The notes beneath the pieces are model-generated. The model was not told the DNA's origin. It worked only from the letters and a program-made list of their open reading frames with translations, and did not search any database. DNA of 64,000 nucleotides from Sheuella sp. Lineage in GTDB: Bacteria > Pseudomonadota > Gammaproteobacteria > Burkholderiales > Burkholderiaceae_B. Position 1 is the first letter of the stretch. Each line of letters starts with the position of its first letter. The DNA is taken from positions 1 through 64,000 of the forward strand of contig JAUSCY010000128.1 in assembly GCA_030650995.1 (NCBI GenBank), in the 5' to 3' direction. Below are positions 21,836-31,356 of this stretch, in pieces. The position numbers and the translations under genes are program-made.

Positions 21836-21869
21836 AAGCGCTGACTTTAAGAAAGCGCTTAGTTTTTAG
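21836..21869 (+). terminator. Terminator of valS overlapping the trmD stop
   Basis: Stem AAGCGCT/AGCGCTT (7 bp) with an 11-nt loop is followed by AGTTTTTAG on the plus strand, about 58 bases after valS. The T-tract overlaps the stop codon of the convergent gene trmD. No T-tract follows the hairpin on the minus strand. Confidence 0.7.
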
Positions 21870-22626
21870 CTAGCGCTGCCAAAAACCGCTCATCTAATGC
21901 AGTTAGCAAGCCTTTGCTGCGCGCCTGAGCAATTAACTCAGGACGATTTTCAAGTGTCAGCATCAAGGACTGCTCCCTGCGCCAGCGGGCAATATGTGCA
22001 TGGTTACCAGACGTCAGCACAGCAGGCACTGTGCTGCCATCCAGCATCTCTGGACGCGTGAAGTGCGGGCTATCCAGCAAGCCCGAAAGCGAGTCCTGAA
22101 AAGAGTCCTGCAAAGATGAATCGCCATGATTCAACGTCCCAGGCATTAACCTGACCGCTGCATCAATCATTGCGATTGCAGCGATCTCGCCGCCCGACAA
22201 AACAAAATCACCAAGCGACCACTGCTCGTCAACATATTGATCAATGAATCGCTGATCAACCCCCTCGTAGCGACCACAAACAAAGGTTGCGCCCGCAGCA
22301 GATTCAGCAAGGCGATTTGCTACTGTCTGTGTAAAAGGTCTGCCAGTCGGGGAAAGCAATACAACGGGGGCATCGGGTAAATGCGCGCGCATACGGTCAT
22401 CATGAATCGCACTCACTGCACGAATCAAAGGCTCGGCCATCATCACCATGCCTGGACCTCCCCCATAAGGGCGATCATCTACTGTGCGGTGAGTATCGGT
22501 TGTGAAATCACGTGGATTCCACGTATGAAGTGCCCAGATTTCTTGCTTGTGGGCACGACCTGTTACACCTGCATCGCGCACCACGCTGAACATATCCGGA
22601 AACAAGGTGATCGCGTCAATACGCAT
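21859..22626 (-). CDS. trmD: tRNA (guanine-N1-)-methyltransferase
   Basis: SPOUT-class enzyme making m1G37 in tRNAs that read CNN codons, which prevents +1 frameshifting. It starts [13 protein letters not shown] and contains the trefoil-knot segments [25 protein letters not shown] and [14 protein letters not shown]. The 255 residues match the family. AAGGG precedes the ATG. It follows rimM by 10 bases. The usual next gene, rplS, is missing: the trmD stop abuts the valS terminator. Confidence 0.97.
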   Translation of the reverse strand: MRIDAITLFPDMFSVVRDAGVTGRAHKQEIWALHTWNPRDFTTDTHRTVDDRPYGGGPGMVMMAEPLIRAVSAIHDDRMRAHLPDAPVVLLSPTGRPFTQTVANRLAESAAGATFVCGRYEGVDQRFIDQYVDEQWSLGDFVLSGGEIAAIAMIDAAVRLMPGTLNHGDSSLQDSFQDSLSGLLDSPHFTRPEMLDGSTVPAVLTSGNHAHIARWRREQSLMLTLENRPELIAQARSKGLLTALDERFLAALAKN

Positions 22627-22636
22627 TGATCAGCCC

Positions 22637-23302
22637 TTAAAAATCAAGCGGCCAGTCGGTATCTATCCGGCGAGCGGCAATATCGACTTTCTGAACGTGC
22701 GCAGCAACAAAAGGAATAAGCACTTCTTGTTGGCGACCTTTTTCATCGGGCACAGGAGTCAGTTCGGTATGTCCTGCAACCTGTTCCTGACGAAGGACAC
22801 GCAATAAGGCATGCGCACCGTTATCAACTACCTCAGCCACCTGTCCGATCAAACTGGCATCAGTATCAGACTGGCCATAAACCATGCAACCCACCAAATC
22901 TACCCAGTAGTATTCATCTACGTGGGCAGTGGGGAAATCATTTCTGGAAACATGAACGGTGTAACCGCGCATGCTCTCAGCGATATCCCGATCGCTAATG
23001 CCTTCAAGGTCAGCCACAACGCTCGCGCCTTGTGGACGAACCTGTTTGACAGCGTAGGGTTGCATCACGGGTTGCCATGCTGCGGAGGCAGAAGTCGGGT
23101 TAGAAGCACCAACAGCCGCCTTTGCACCGAGGTGCGCAGGAGGAGCGGGCGAACATAACCACCAGATTGGAGCTGCGCGCAAAACTTCGGCTTGCGCCGA
23201 ATGCGGTTGCACCTTAACCCAGCCGCGAATGCCATAAGCTGAAATGATTCGACCTAATTCGATCAGATCATCTGGCGCTTTTAAGGCGCCCTTACCAGCC
23301 AT
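22637..23302 (-). CDS. rimM: 16S rRNA processing protein RimM
   Basis: Binds ribosomal protein uS19 and assists maturation of the 30S head. It has an N-terminal RimM barrel (ELGRIISAYGIRGWVKV) and a PRC-barrel C-terminal domain (YYWVDLVGCMVYG to IPFVAAHVQKVDIAARRI). At 221 residues it is about 40 longer than E. coli RimM. Much of the excess is an Ala/Pro-rich insertion near residues 50-80 inside the N-terminal barrel. It lies 28 bases after rpsP and 10 before trmD. Confidence 0.94.
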   Translation of the reverse strand: MAGKGALKAPDDLIELGRIISAYGIRGWVKVQPHSAQAEVLRAAPIWWLCSPAPPAHLGAKAAVGASNPTSASAAWQPVMQPYAVKQVRPQGASVVADLEGISDRDIAESMRGYTVHVSRNDFPTAHVDEYYWVDLVGCMVYGQSDTDASLIGQVAEVVDNGAHALLRVLRQEQVAGHTELTPVPDEKGRQQEVLIPFVAAHVQKVDIAARRIDTDWPLDF

Positions 23303-23330
23303 GACTATTCCGAGATCCGGGCCGAATCAA

Positions 23331-23591
23331 TTAAGCTGCAACAGCAGCTTTTGCCGAGTAGTCTTTAACCAGACGGGCGACCGCTGGAGACAACTGAGCA
23401 CCGACGCTTGTCCAGTAATGGACGCGATCGAGAGCAATACGAAGGTTTTCTACGTGCTCACTGCCGACTGGGTTGTAAAACCCAACACGCTCAATGAAGC
23501 GACCATCGCGACGATCACGCGAATCGGTTGCGACGAGGTTATAGAAAGGACGTTTCTTGGAGCCACCACGGGCCAGACGAATCACCACCAT
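23331..23591 (-). CDS. rpsP: 30S ribosomal protein bS16
   Basis: Ribosomal protein of the 30S body, needed for assembly. The 86-residue sequence begins [18 protein letters not shown] and contains [17 protein letters not shown], both diagnostic of bS16. It is the first gene of rpsP-rimM-trmD. A purine run (AAAGGG) lies rather far (about 13 bases) from the ATG. An extended -10 promoter is found about 45 bases upstream. Confidence 0.97.
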   Translation of the reverse strand: MVVIRLARGGSKKRPFYNLVATDSRDRRDGRFIERVGFYNPVGSEHVENLRIALDRVHYWTSVGAQLSPAVARLVKDYSAKAAVAA

Positions 23592-23630
23592 AGTAGGTAA
23601 TCCCTTTAAAAAGATTCAGTAAAGCCTGCG

Positions 23631-23639
23631 AGTATAGCA
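23631..23639 (-). promoter_or_regulatory. Extended -10 promoter for rpsP-rimM-trmD
   Basis: Minus-strand TGCTATACT gives an extended -10 (TGn then TATACT, 5 of 6 to TATAAT). A weak -35 (TTACGA) lies 17 bases upstream. It sits about 45 bases before the rpsP ATG in the 160-base gap after the TusA-like gene. Confidence 0.5.
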
Positions 23640-23751
23640 CTAATACGCAAGCATCGTAACCGCTTCGAACGATTGATTCGTTGTATGCAGGTAAAACAAC
23701 AACATCAGGTACTACTTACTCAGACCATCAAACACAGCTCAAACCATCGTC

Positions 23752-24021
23752 CTAACGACGCTTGAGATAATGGATCGCACGGGCAGGCTCCTCTATTTGA
23801 GTCACCAGCTCATTACCGGTCTGCCGGCAAAAAGCCTGAAAATCCCGAATAGCACCGCGATCCGTGGTGATAACTTGCAGGATCTCACCTGACGTCATCA
23901 CAGCTAAGGCTTTTTTTGCACGCAAAATTGGTAATGGGCACGCCAACCCTGTAGCATCAACGTTATGCTGGTATTCGGGTGGCACGCTGTGCCCACTGAC
24001 AGAGACTTCAGCCACGGGCAT
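23752..24021 (-). CDS. TusA/SirA-family sulfur-transfer protein
   Basis: An 89-residue protein of the TusA family. The signature CPLP sits at residues 28-31 ([15 protein letters not shown]), with C28 as the likely persulfide carrier, followed by the conserved [23 protein letters not shown] core. Family members relay sulfur for tRNA thiolation, molybdopterin or sulfur oxidation; which one applies here is open. Its start overlaps the end of alaS by 14 bases, so it is probably cotranscribed and translationally coupled with alaS. Confidence 0.88.
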   Translation of the reverse strand: MPVAEVSVSGHSVPPEYQHNVDATGLACPLPILRAKKALAVMTSGEILQVITTDRGAIRDFQAFCRQTGNELVTQIEEPARAIHYLKRR

Positions 24022-26644
24022 CGACCCAGCCAGCTACGCTGGTCAGAGCACCAGGCAAAGCAGCCAGGTCAGTTCCACCACCCATTGCCATGTCGGGGCG
24101 ACCACCGCCTTTACCACCTATCTGACCGGCAACAAAACCGACCAAATCGCCTGCTTTAACGCGACCCGCCAGATCGGCTGTCACACCACCCACGATACTG
24201 ATTTTGCCATCTGCAGAACGTGCCGCCAGCAGCACTACGGCAGACTTTAGATGATCTTTGAGCTGATCGACCATTGAGCGCAGATCTTTTGGATCCACAC
24301 CCTGCACTTCTGTCACCAGAAGTTTAAAACCCGCAGCCGAAGTCAAGGCTTTATCCGTCAGGGCATTACCAGCACTGGAGGCCAGCTTGGCACGCGCTTG
24401 CTCGAGTTCTTTTTCGAGTGCTTTCATCTGCTCTTGCATGAGCCCAATACGCTCAGGCAGCTCTGCAAGCTGAGTTTTCAAGGCTGCAGCCGCGCGTTGC
24501 GCAGTGGCATTCAAGTTTTGTACCCAGGCCAGGGCATTCGCACCGGTCACAGCCTCAATGCGTCGTACACCTGCGGCAACGCCACCTTCGGAAGTGACTT
24601 TAAAAAGACCGATATCACCCGTGCGACTGACATGGGTTCCACCGCATAATTCACGCGAAAAACCGATATCCAGAACGCGGACTGTATCGCCGTATTTTTC
24701 TCCAAACAGTGCCATTGCCCCACCCTCGACAGCATCATCGTAGGACATGACCTGCGCCTGTGCCGGCTGGTTGGAAAGAATCTGGGCACAAACGATTTGT
24801 TCAACGCGCGCGATTTCCTCATCAGACAAAGGCGCATCATGCGCAAAGTCAAAGCGGGTCTTATCGCCATCAACAAGCGAACCGCGCTGCTGAACGTGAG
24901 AACCCAGCACCTCGCGCAGAGCTTTATGCATCAGATGGGTAGCAGAGTGATTGCGGATCGTACGTGCACGCTGTTCGGCATCGACACGCGCACTCACCTC
25001 ATCGCCCACGAATAACTGACCTGCCTCAAGCTTGCCATGATGTCCAAACACACCCGGTTGGATTTTCTGAGTATCCAGTACTTTAAAACTCGATTTTTTA
25101 CCGGCGAGCTCACCCGTATCTCCAACCTGACCACCTGACTCTGCATAGAAAGGGGTGGCATCAAGCACAACAATAGCGTCCTGACCAGAGGACACGTGTT
25201 CGACAGCAGAGCCACCGACATAGAGCGCAACAACTTTGCCGGCAGATTGCAGATGCTCATAGCCTTCAAAGACCGTTTGAGCACCTGAGTATGTCAGACC
25301 CTCGACCATTTTGAATTTACCGGAGGCACGCGCCTGATCACGCTGACGCGTCATGGCCACATCAAAACCAGCAAGATCGACTTCAACATTGCGCTCGCGG
25401 CAAATGTCGGCAGTCAGGTCGACCGGAAACCCATAGGTGTCATACAACGTAAATAGGGTATTTCCATCTAATGTCACCTGCGCATCAGCACTGGCAGCAG
25501 GCAATGCGGCCAAAGCAACATCAAGGATTTTCATGCCGTGTTCGAGGGTTTCAACAAAACGCTCTTCTTCCTGACGCAGCACTTGCTCAACGCGGCTGGC
25601 AGTTTTCACTAACTCGGGATATGCGTCACCCATTTCCTTGACCAGATCTGCGACCAGGCGAAAGAAAAATGGTTTGGTTTGACCGAGTTTGTAGCCCTGG
25701 CGCAACGCGCGACGAATAATGCGGCGCAATACGTAGCCGCGTCCCTCATTACTCGGGATGACGCCATCAACGATCAGAAAACTGCAAGCACGAATGTGGT
25801 CGGCGATCACCTTGAGCGAGTTATGCGTGAGATCTTTACAACCCGTCTCACGCGCCGCAGCTGCGATCAATGCGACAAACAGATCGATTTCATAATTCGA
25901 ATGCACATGCTGGAGCACGGCAGCAATACGCTCTAGCCCCATACCTGTATCAACACAGGGTTTTGGCAAGGGTGTCATATTGCCTGCAGCGTCACGCTCG
26001 AACTGCATGAACACAAGATTCCAGATCTCTATATAACGATCGCCGTCCTCCTCGGGCGAGCCTGGCGGCCCTCCCCAGATCTCTGGGCCATGGTCATAAA
26101 AAATCTCCGTACACGGGCCGCAAGGGCCGGTATCACCCATTCGCCAGAAATTGTCCGACTCATAGCGACCACCTTTATTGTCACCAATGCGGATAATGCG
26201 CTCAGCAGGCACGCCAACCTCGTTTTCCCAGATCGCGTAAGCCTCGTCGTCTTCTTGATAAACCGTGACCCAGAGTTTCTCTTTGGGCAGGTTATAGACC
26301 TCCGTCAGCAAGGTCCATGCGAACCGGATCGCATCATGCTTGAAATAATCACCGAAACTGAAGTTACCCAGCATTTCAAAAAATGTGTGGTGACGCGCGG
26401 TATACCCAACATTTTCAAGGTCATTATGCTTACCACCCGCACGCACACTGCGCTGCGAGGATGTGGCCCGCGTATAAGCGCGTGTGTCCTTGCCGGTAAA
26501 GACGTCCTTGAACTGCACCATACCGGAGTTGGTAAACAACAAGGTCGGATCATTGCCAGGTACCAGCGATGACGACGACACAATGGTATGGCCTTGGGAC
26601 TGAAAATACTGCAGAAATTTTTGACGGATCTCGGAGGTTTTCAT
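24008..26644 (-). CDS. alaS: Alanyl-tRNA synthetase
   Basis: Class II synthetase charging tRNA-Ala and editing mischarged Ser/Gly. It has the N-terminal [20 protein letters not shown], the aminoacylation core, the editing-domain zinc ligands HSATH and CGGTH, and a C-terminal coiled coil and DHHA1 domain (about 700-878) ending in a Gly-rich stretch. The start is the ATG at 26644 (878 residues), the family start; an upstream extension to 26707 runs over the promoter. No Shine-Dalgarno is evident before it. Confidence 0.97.
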   Translation of the reverse strand: MKTSEIRQKFLQYFQSQGHTIVSSSSLVPGNDPTLLFTNSGMVQFKDVFTGKDTRAYTRATSSQRSVRAGGKHNDLENVGYTARHHTFFEMLGNFSFGDYFKHDAIRFAWTLLTEVYNLPKEKLWVTVYQEDDEAYAIWENEVGVPAERIIRIGDNKGGRYESDNFWRMGDTGPCGPCTEIFYDHGPEIWGGPPGSPEEDGDRYIEIWNLVFMQFERDAAGNMTPLPKPCVDTGMGLERIAAVLQHVHSNYEIDLFVALIAAAARETGCKDLTHNSLKVIADHIRACSFLIVDGVIPSNEGRGYVLRRIIRRALRQGYKLGQTKPFFFRLVADLVKEMGDAYPELVKTASRVEQVLRQEEERFVETLEHGMKILDVALAALPAASADAQVTLDGNTLFTLYDTYGFPVDLTADICRERNVEVDLAGFDVAMTRQRDQARASGKFKMVEGLTYSGAQTVFEGYEHLQSAGKVVALYVGGSAVEHVSSGQDAIVVLDATPFYAESGGQVGDTGELAGKKSSFKVLDTQKIQPGVFGHHGKLEAGQLFVGDEVSARVDAEQRARTIRNHSATHLMHKALREVLGSHVQQRGSLVDGDKTRFDFAHDAPLSDEEIARVEQIVCAQILSNQPAQAQVMSYDDAVEGGAMALFGEKYGDTVRVLDIGFSRELCGGTHVSRTGDIGLFKVTSEGGVAAGVRRIEAVTGANALAWVQNLNATAQRAAAALKTQLAELPERIGLMQEQMKALEKELEQARAKLASSAGNALTDKALTSAAGFKLLVTEVQGVDPKDLRSMVDQLKDHLKSAVVLLAARSADGKISIVGGVTADLAGRVKAGDLVGFVAGQIGGKGGGRPDMAMGGGTDLAALPGALTSVAGWVDARG

Positions 26645-26713
26645 CGCGCGGCTAAGAAAAAAAAGGACTAAGAATCTGGGGACGAATAGAAGGATTCTAT
26701 TGGTCAATTGAGC

Positions 26714-26741
26714 ATTATAGGGGTTGGTTCAGCGCAGACAA
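26714..26741 (-). promoter_or_regulatory. alaS promoter inside the 3' end of pilV
   Basis: Minus-strand TATAAT (26714-26719, perfect -10) is preceded at 16 bp by TTGTCT (26736-26741, 4 of 6 to TTGACA). The -35 overlaps the last codons of pilV. Predicted transcripts start about 60 bases before the alaS ATG. Confidence 0.6.
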
Positions 26742-27802
26742 ATATAGGTACGGAATTCATCGATGTCGGATGTCTCACCTTTCCAGCGAGAAATTTGCAC
26801 AGGATTGAAGTCTGGGGGACAAAAACATCCACCAGTCAGGGGATTTAGCAGCGACGCGCGAAACCCTACCTCGCCACAACCGTGCATACTGTGCCATGAA
26901 TAGACTCCCCCAAACCGGGTCCCAGGACTGCGCCAGCGCCCGTCATGGCAAGTGAGCAGCTCACTTTCGGCATTTCGGGCAACCAGGCCATCGGCCTGAC
27001 AAGGCTGCTGAGCTATTGCAAGGCCCTGCAAATGTAAAAACTCCCCAGCAGAAATGCGTCCCGAAGATTGCAGGCCGCCTGAGGTGTGAATGTCGGCTTC
27101 AGAAATAATCCCTTTTTTAACGTTCAGCTGCCCATCGAGTCGTGTGTCTCTGCGATCCTCGCGCCTGACCAGATGTCCAAACTTACTTGAATCATAAAAA
27201 CTTTTTATAACAATGCTCCCTGCCGGCAAAGGAACTCTTTGCTTTTCGTGGGAATTGGGGATATCGAGATTCGGACCTGTGATGCGGTCTGCCCTAAGCG
27301 GATGCACACTCCCCCCAACCCCCTGCAATGCAGCCAGGATTTTACCAATGCGTGTAATGTCACTGGCCTGCGGCTGCTGAGCGGGAAGCGGGCTGGCATA
27401 AGTCAGCGCTTCGATCCGGCACCCCATTTTTTCGCAGTCACCCTCCGGAGCCGAAACCGCAATCGAGACGAGATATGGAATCGGTGGCTTGTCAGCAAAA
27501 CCCTTTGGTAAATGTCCGGCCCTCACCAGCTCAGTAATCGTTGGTTGATACAAATCGGTATATTGCGCAGCACCTGACAAATCAACCGTCATACCTGTCA
27601 TAAAGTCGGATTGACGCCTGAGCATTTGATTCATTGCGCCATGCACGGTCAGCATCCAGGCGCCAGTTGCCTGAGCCAGCGCATCATCAACATGCCTCAT
27701 CCAGACCGAAGCCGCCCACGTCGCAACCATGCCTGCCAATGCGATCGTCAACACCAACTCAAACATCGCAAACCCGCGCGCAACATATCTGATTTGCGTC
27801 AT
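26729..27802 (-). CDS. pilV: PilV-like shufflon-type minor pilin / tip adhesin
   Basis: A 357-residue prepilin-like protein with a short leader (MTQIRYVARG) and a class III cleavage site G|FAMFE, then a hydrophobic helix. The C-terminal third resembles the junction of shufflon PilV proteins: GLVARNAESELLTC, then GRWRSP, then a Cys-rich cassette with PLTGGCFCPPDFNP. In plasmid R64 the PilV C-terminus selects recipients by binding lipopolysaccharide; an adhesin role is inferred here. The start at 27802 is chosen because AGGTGA precedes it, 5 bases after the pilS stop. Last gene of the pilus set. Confidence 0.72.
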   Translation of the reverse strand: MTQIRYVARGFAMFELVLTIALAGMVATWAASVWMRHVDDALAQATGAWMLTVHGAMNQMLRRQSDFMTGMTVDLSGAAQYTDLYQPTITELVRAGHLPKGFADKPPIPYLVSIAVSAPEGDCEKMGCRIEALTYASPLPAQQPQASDITRIGKILAALQGVGGSVHPLRADRITGPNLDIPNSHEKQRVPLPAGSIVIKSFYDSSKFGHLVRREDRRDTRLDGQLNVKKGIISEADIHTSGGLQSSGRISAGEFLHLQGLAIAQQPCQADGLVARNAESELLTCHDGRWRSPGTRFGGVYSWHSMHGCGEVGFRASLLNPLTGGCFCPPDFNPVQISRWKGETSDIDEFRTYICLR

Positions 27803-27806
27803 GCGA

Positions 27807-28463
27807 TCACCTGATCGTAAAAACAAAAGTATTACGATCGCCCTGCGCGCACTGCGCATCAGCCAGAATAGCGTTATAGGGCATCACGGGTTCTATCATC
27901 GAGTTTTTAACCAGCACAGGCCCTGACTGTCCGGAAATAGTCACGGTTTCGGCAAGCCGTTGCAAAATTGAAGCCAGTCCCGGACATGCAGCATGATTGA
28001 CATCGTTAAGTGTCAACGAAAATGCAGCCCCGCTCGCTGCACCTGAAAGAAAAGCCGGCGCAATCAGAATCACGCCTCGCCCGTTACTGCCGCTCCCACC
28101 CAGCCCGTGGGCGACCGTTGCGGCAGATCCCACGCCTTTGACTGACACGACGCTGGAAGATCGCAAAGCGTTTACGAGCGTCCCCGTATCCACACCGGCA
28201 TAAGGTGACGCGCCGAAACCATGCGTACTAGCTTTCAGACGGGCAACAAAACGCTGCACTTCTTCAGCGACTCGAGGAACTTTACTTTCAATCACATAGC
28301 CTTGGATTGCCGGTATTCCAACGATAGCGATCAGCATCATGATTGTCGTCACGATCGATATTTCAATCAAAGAAAATCCTGACTGCATACGCCGCATATA
28401 CGCGGCATGCTCACCATAAAAATCATAAATAATCTGCTGATGCGCACACAGATGACATTGCAT
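27807..28463 (-). CDS. pilS: Type IVb major prepilin, PilS-like
   Basis: Major pilin candidate of 218 residues. The leader is 29 residues long and ends QSG, with cleavage G29|F30 and the conserved glutamate in FSLIE, followed by a long hydrophobic helix. Two cysteines near the end (HAACPG, DAQCAQ) fit the pilin disulfide loop. Long leaders mark type IVb pilins. The start at 28463 is supported by AAGGAG 6 bases upstream; inner ATGs at 28397 and 28388 lack one. Processing needs a prepilin peptidase that is not encoded in this window. Confidence 0.8.
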   Translation of the reverse strand: MQCHLCAHQQIIYDFYGEHAAYMRRMQSGFSLIEISIVTTIMMLIAIVGIPAIQGYVIESKVPRVAEEVQRFVARLKASTHGFGASPYAGVDTGTLVNALRSSSVVSVKGVGSAATVAHGLGGSGSNGRGVILIAPAFLSGAASGAAFSLTLNDVNHAACPGLASILQRLAETVTISGQSGPVLVKNSMIEPVMPYNAILADAQCAQGDRNTFVFTIR

Positions 28464-28478
28464 GAAAATCTCCTTAAC

Positions 28479-29621
28479 TTAATTGGCGTAATAAAGACTT
28501 AAGCCTTGACGCAATTCTTCGAACACCCTGAAGTGCCAGAAAGCGATACCCAGAACAATCGATACCGAACACAGCAGTAATAGCCAGCGAATCATCACCG
28601 CCTGCCTGGCAAGCTTGCCGACCGTATGCGCAGAGAGTCGTTCGCACGTTCGCTGAAGACCTGCATCGAGTCCAAGCGTGTGAACCATGTCAACGAAATA
28701 CCACCAGGTCTGCTCATCAACCAATCCTGTATCAAGAGCATCGACCGCCTCGAAACCCGCATCAATACGTAACAACATCGTGTCGACATGCAAGCCCATC
28801 CAGCGCGAAGCACCTGAGCGTTGAATCCTGAGTGCTTCTCTGAGACGAGCGCCAACGTTGCCCCTGGGCTGAAGTAACACCGCGAGCAGAGATAAAAATC
28901 TGATGGCCTGAACGATGCGATAAAGCCGCCAGAGTCCCCAGCGATCGAGAAAAACCCTGAGTGAACCAGTCAAATTGGGCAAGGACCACACGCACGTCCA
29001 CAGGCTAGAAATGATGAAAATGACGAGCAACCACCAATAAAGATGCAGCACATCGCTTATGCGAAAAAAAGATAAGGTCACAGGGCCAAAATATTCAGCT
29101 GGCAAAGCTGAAAAGGCCTGTGCAAGGCGCTGCGCGGTAAAAAATGGAATCAACAGGACTGCCGTCACCGCTACAAGCAAACTCAGTACGCCTGTGAGGA
29201 TGGTTTGAAAAAACGCCTGACGCGCGGTATCCGTCACGCGAACGACGCCAGACAATTGATGTAAGGTTTGTATGAGTGCTCCTGCTCCAGCGTACTGGGC
29301 AGCCTGGATTGCCACTAAATCTTCAACGGGTAGCGAGCCATGCCAAGTTGAAAATAAATCACCACCTGTCTTCGGAAAACGTAATGCCCAGTGACGACTC
29401 AGTAATCCACGCACGCTTGCAGACGCATAGCGACGCGCATCATCCTGAAAAATATTAAGAAGCGTTTTGGTTCCAGCCGTAGCGCTGATCAAGTCCGCTA
29501 AATAATCGTAATAATCAGCACGATGCTCTTTAAATTGCCAGGCTGCGAATTTAAGCCGGACATGCGTCAAAGTATTGAACAGCCAAGGCAGCGGTGTATT
29601 CCAGGAAAACCAATCAAACAC
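28479..29621 (-). CDS. pilR: Type IVb pilus inner-membrane platform protein, PilR-like (GspF family)
   Basis: A 380-residue polytopic protein of the GspF/PilC type, the cytoplasmic-membrane platform on which the assembly ATPase works. Hydrophobic segments lie at about 155-176 (GVLSLLVAVTAVLLIPFF), 200-220 and near the C-terminus (about 340-362, MIRWLLLLCSVSIVLGIAF), matching the usual three-helix layout of two repeated domains. It starts with GTG and overlaps the ATPase gene by 8 bases. Assigned from topology plus position between an ATPase and a prepilin gene. Confidence 0.8.
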   Translation of the reverse strand: MFDWFSWNTPLPWLFNTLTHVRLKFAAWQFKEHRADYYDYLADLISATAGTKTLLNIFQDDARRYASASVRGLLSRHWALRFPKTGGDLFSTWHGSLPVEDLVAIQAAQYAGAGALIQTLHQLSGVVRVTDTARQAFFQTILTGVLSLLVAVTAVLLIPFFTAQRLAQAFSALPAEYFGPVTLSFFRISDVLHLYWWLLVIFIISSLWTCVWSLPNLTGSLRVFLDRWGLWRLYRIVQAIRFLSLLAVLLQPRGNVGARLREALRIQRSGASRWMGLHVDTMLLRIDAGFEAVDALDTGLVDEQTWWYFVDMVHTLGLDAGLQRTCERLSAHTVGKLARQAVMIRWLLLLCSVSIVLGIAFWHFRVFEELRQGLSLYYAN

Positions 29622-31356
29622 GAGGACGATTCCGATACATCACCGACTGAAAAATACCGAATCTTGACTCTACTTGCCTGGGATCAACTAATCCCTGCGA
29701 CATTTTATAAACAGCCACCTGCATTGCTGTTTTTCCGGTCATATCGGAGTCTGAAAGAGTCGTGCAGGCACGCGAATGAAACCAGTCATACAACCAGAGA
29801 CCATCTTGTCGTTTGAGACCATCGAGAAAGTCAGGCTCAGCGACTGGCTCAATCATTTCTGCAACTACAGTGCGGCCATACGTCCCATTCAAGGAAGAAA
29901 CTGGCGAGGACTGACACTGCTGACAACCGGTTTCATTACGAAAACGAAAACCTTCAGCAGATACGCCAAGGTGCGTCTCGATCGTTTGCAACCATTGCTT
30001 AAACCATCTGATATCCCGCGCAATACCATTGGCACAGATCCATCTGCCAAGATGGATGACCTGCCGGACATCCTGGGCACAATGCACGCATAAACGGGCT
30101 ATCAGACACTGATAAACAAGCAGTTTTAAAATACCGGGAGTAGACAATAAGTCACGTGCAACACCGATGAAGCTTGAAGCCAGCCGATCGGAAATCAACA
30201 AAGCCGAACCTGCATGAACAGTTGTATAAAGATTAACGCCGCAGCCAGCAAGATCCATGAAAGCCCGACCTCCTGCCGTATCGCGGATTTCCCCGATAAG
30301 CAGATCATTCATTGCCGAACGTTTAATTGTTTTCAGTTTTGTATCAAAGGATTCGCCATCGCTCTCATCCAGCGTACGACAAATCGTATTTTGTAACGCG
30401 TTGGGAATAAGATATTCGGCAGGATCCTCAAGCGTAATGACCTTACGATCTGAAGGAATTTCCCGCATGAGCGTGGCAATCGTAGTGGACTTACCCGAAC
30501 CCACCACCCCGGCGAGAATCACGGCACCACCTGCTTGAGAACGAGCGCGATGCAGCGCCTGAACTTGTGAGTTCAAATACCCTAAAGCATGCAGATCAGG
30601 AGTCAAACTATCCTGATCTGTCACCAGCACTCTCAAACACACAGAGGGTCCGGCATCTGTAGCTAGAGATGCCCAGCGCAACATGACGTAACGATCATCG
30701 AGCCATAGGCCAAGTCGCCCTTGTTGTTCAATCATCGGATCAAACACCGCACCATTTCCACCCTGCACACCCATCCATGCAACAGCCAGCATTTCCAGAA
30801 GTGTTGCGGTTGGGATCTGCCTATAGCGCTCAGGGCAAACATAGCGACCAGCAATCGTAAAATACACAGAAGACTGGACACGCGTGCGCTGCACGTTGAG
30901 GTGTATATCACTCGCACCATGTGCAAGTCCCCAGGCCACCATATCATTGAAAGCCGAGGAATGTGCTGAGTCCTCCGATACTGAGGCGCGCTGTGAACCT
31001 GAACCATCACGCTGCGTGGACGTGAGCATACGATCAATCGAAACCATGAGTGCCGGCGTCAAGACAAACAGACTCGGCTCGTTTAATCTGAATCCTCTGT
31101 TCTGCAACAATTCAAGTAACGCCAGTGTCTGATCATCATGGCAATAATCAGACAATACAAAAATACCTGCGCTACCGTCTTCGAATGTGACAGGACATAT
31201 CCGGCCATTCAATGTGGCAACATCGAGCTCATCACACAGAGACCTTCGAAATGCGGGACGCATGGTTAATAGTTCGTCAGGGGACTGTATGACCCGGTGC
31301 GCGCGCACACTCCAAGGACGAATAACTGGTGTGCGTTCATTAAAGGTAAGTTTCAT
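29614..31356 (-). CDS. pilQ: Type IVb pilus assembly ATPase, PilQ-like (GspE family)
   Basis: Secretion-type ATPase of 580 residues that powers pilin polymerisation. Motifs seen: Walker A GVVGSGKST (283-291), Asp box ITLEDPAEY (307-315), Walker B LLIGEIRD (352-359), His box TVHAGSA (379-385) and a zinc-type tetracysteine (C423, C426, C478, C481). The start is the ATG overlapping the preceding stop (ATGA); a TTG 7 codons earlier is less likely. No second ATPase (PilT-type retraction motor) is present in the cluster, as in R64-like systems. Confidence 0.88.
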   Translation of the reverse strand: MKLTFNERTPVIRPWSVRAHRVIQSPDELLTMRPAFRRSLCDELDVATLNGRICPVTFEDGSAGIFVLSDYCHDDQTLALLELLQNRGFRLNEPSLFVLTPALMVSIDRMLTSTQRDGSGSQRASVSEDSAHSSAFNDMVAWGLAHGASDIHLNVQRTRVQSSVYFTIAGRYVCPERYRQIPTATLLEMLAVAWMGVQGGNGAVFDPMIEQQGRLGLWLDDRYVMLRWASLATDAGPSVCLRVLVTDQDSLTPDLHALGYLNSQVQALHRARSQAGGAVILAGVVGSGKSTTIATLMREIPSDRKVITLEDPAEYLIPNALQNTICRTLDESDGESFDTKLKTIKRSAMNDLLIGEIRDTAGGRAFMDLAGCGVNLYTTVHAGSALLISDRLASSFIGVARDLLSTPGILKLLVYQCLIARLCVHCAQDVRQVIHLGRWICANGIARDIRWFKQWLQTIETHLGVSAEGFRFRNETGCQQCQSSPVSSLNGTYGRTVVAEMIEPVAEPDFLDGLKRQDGLWLYDWFHSRACTTLSDSDMTGKTAMQVAVYKMSQGLVDPRQVESRFGIFQSVMYRNRPRV

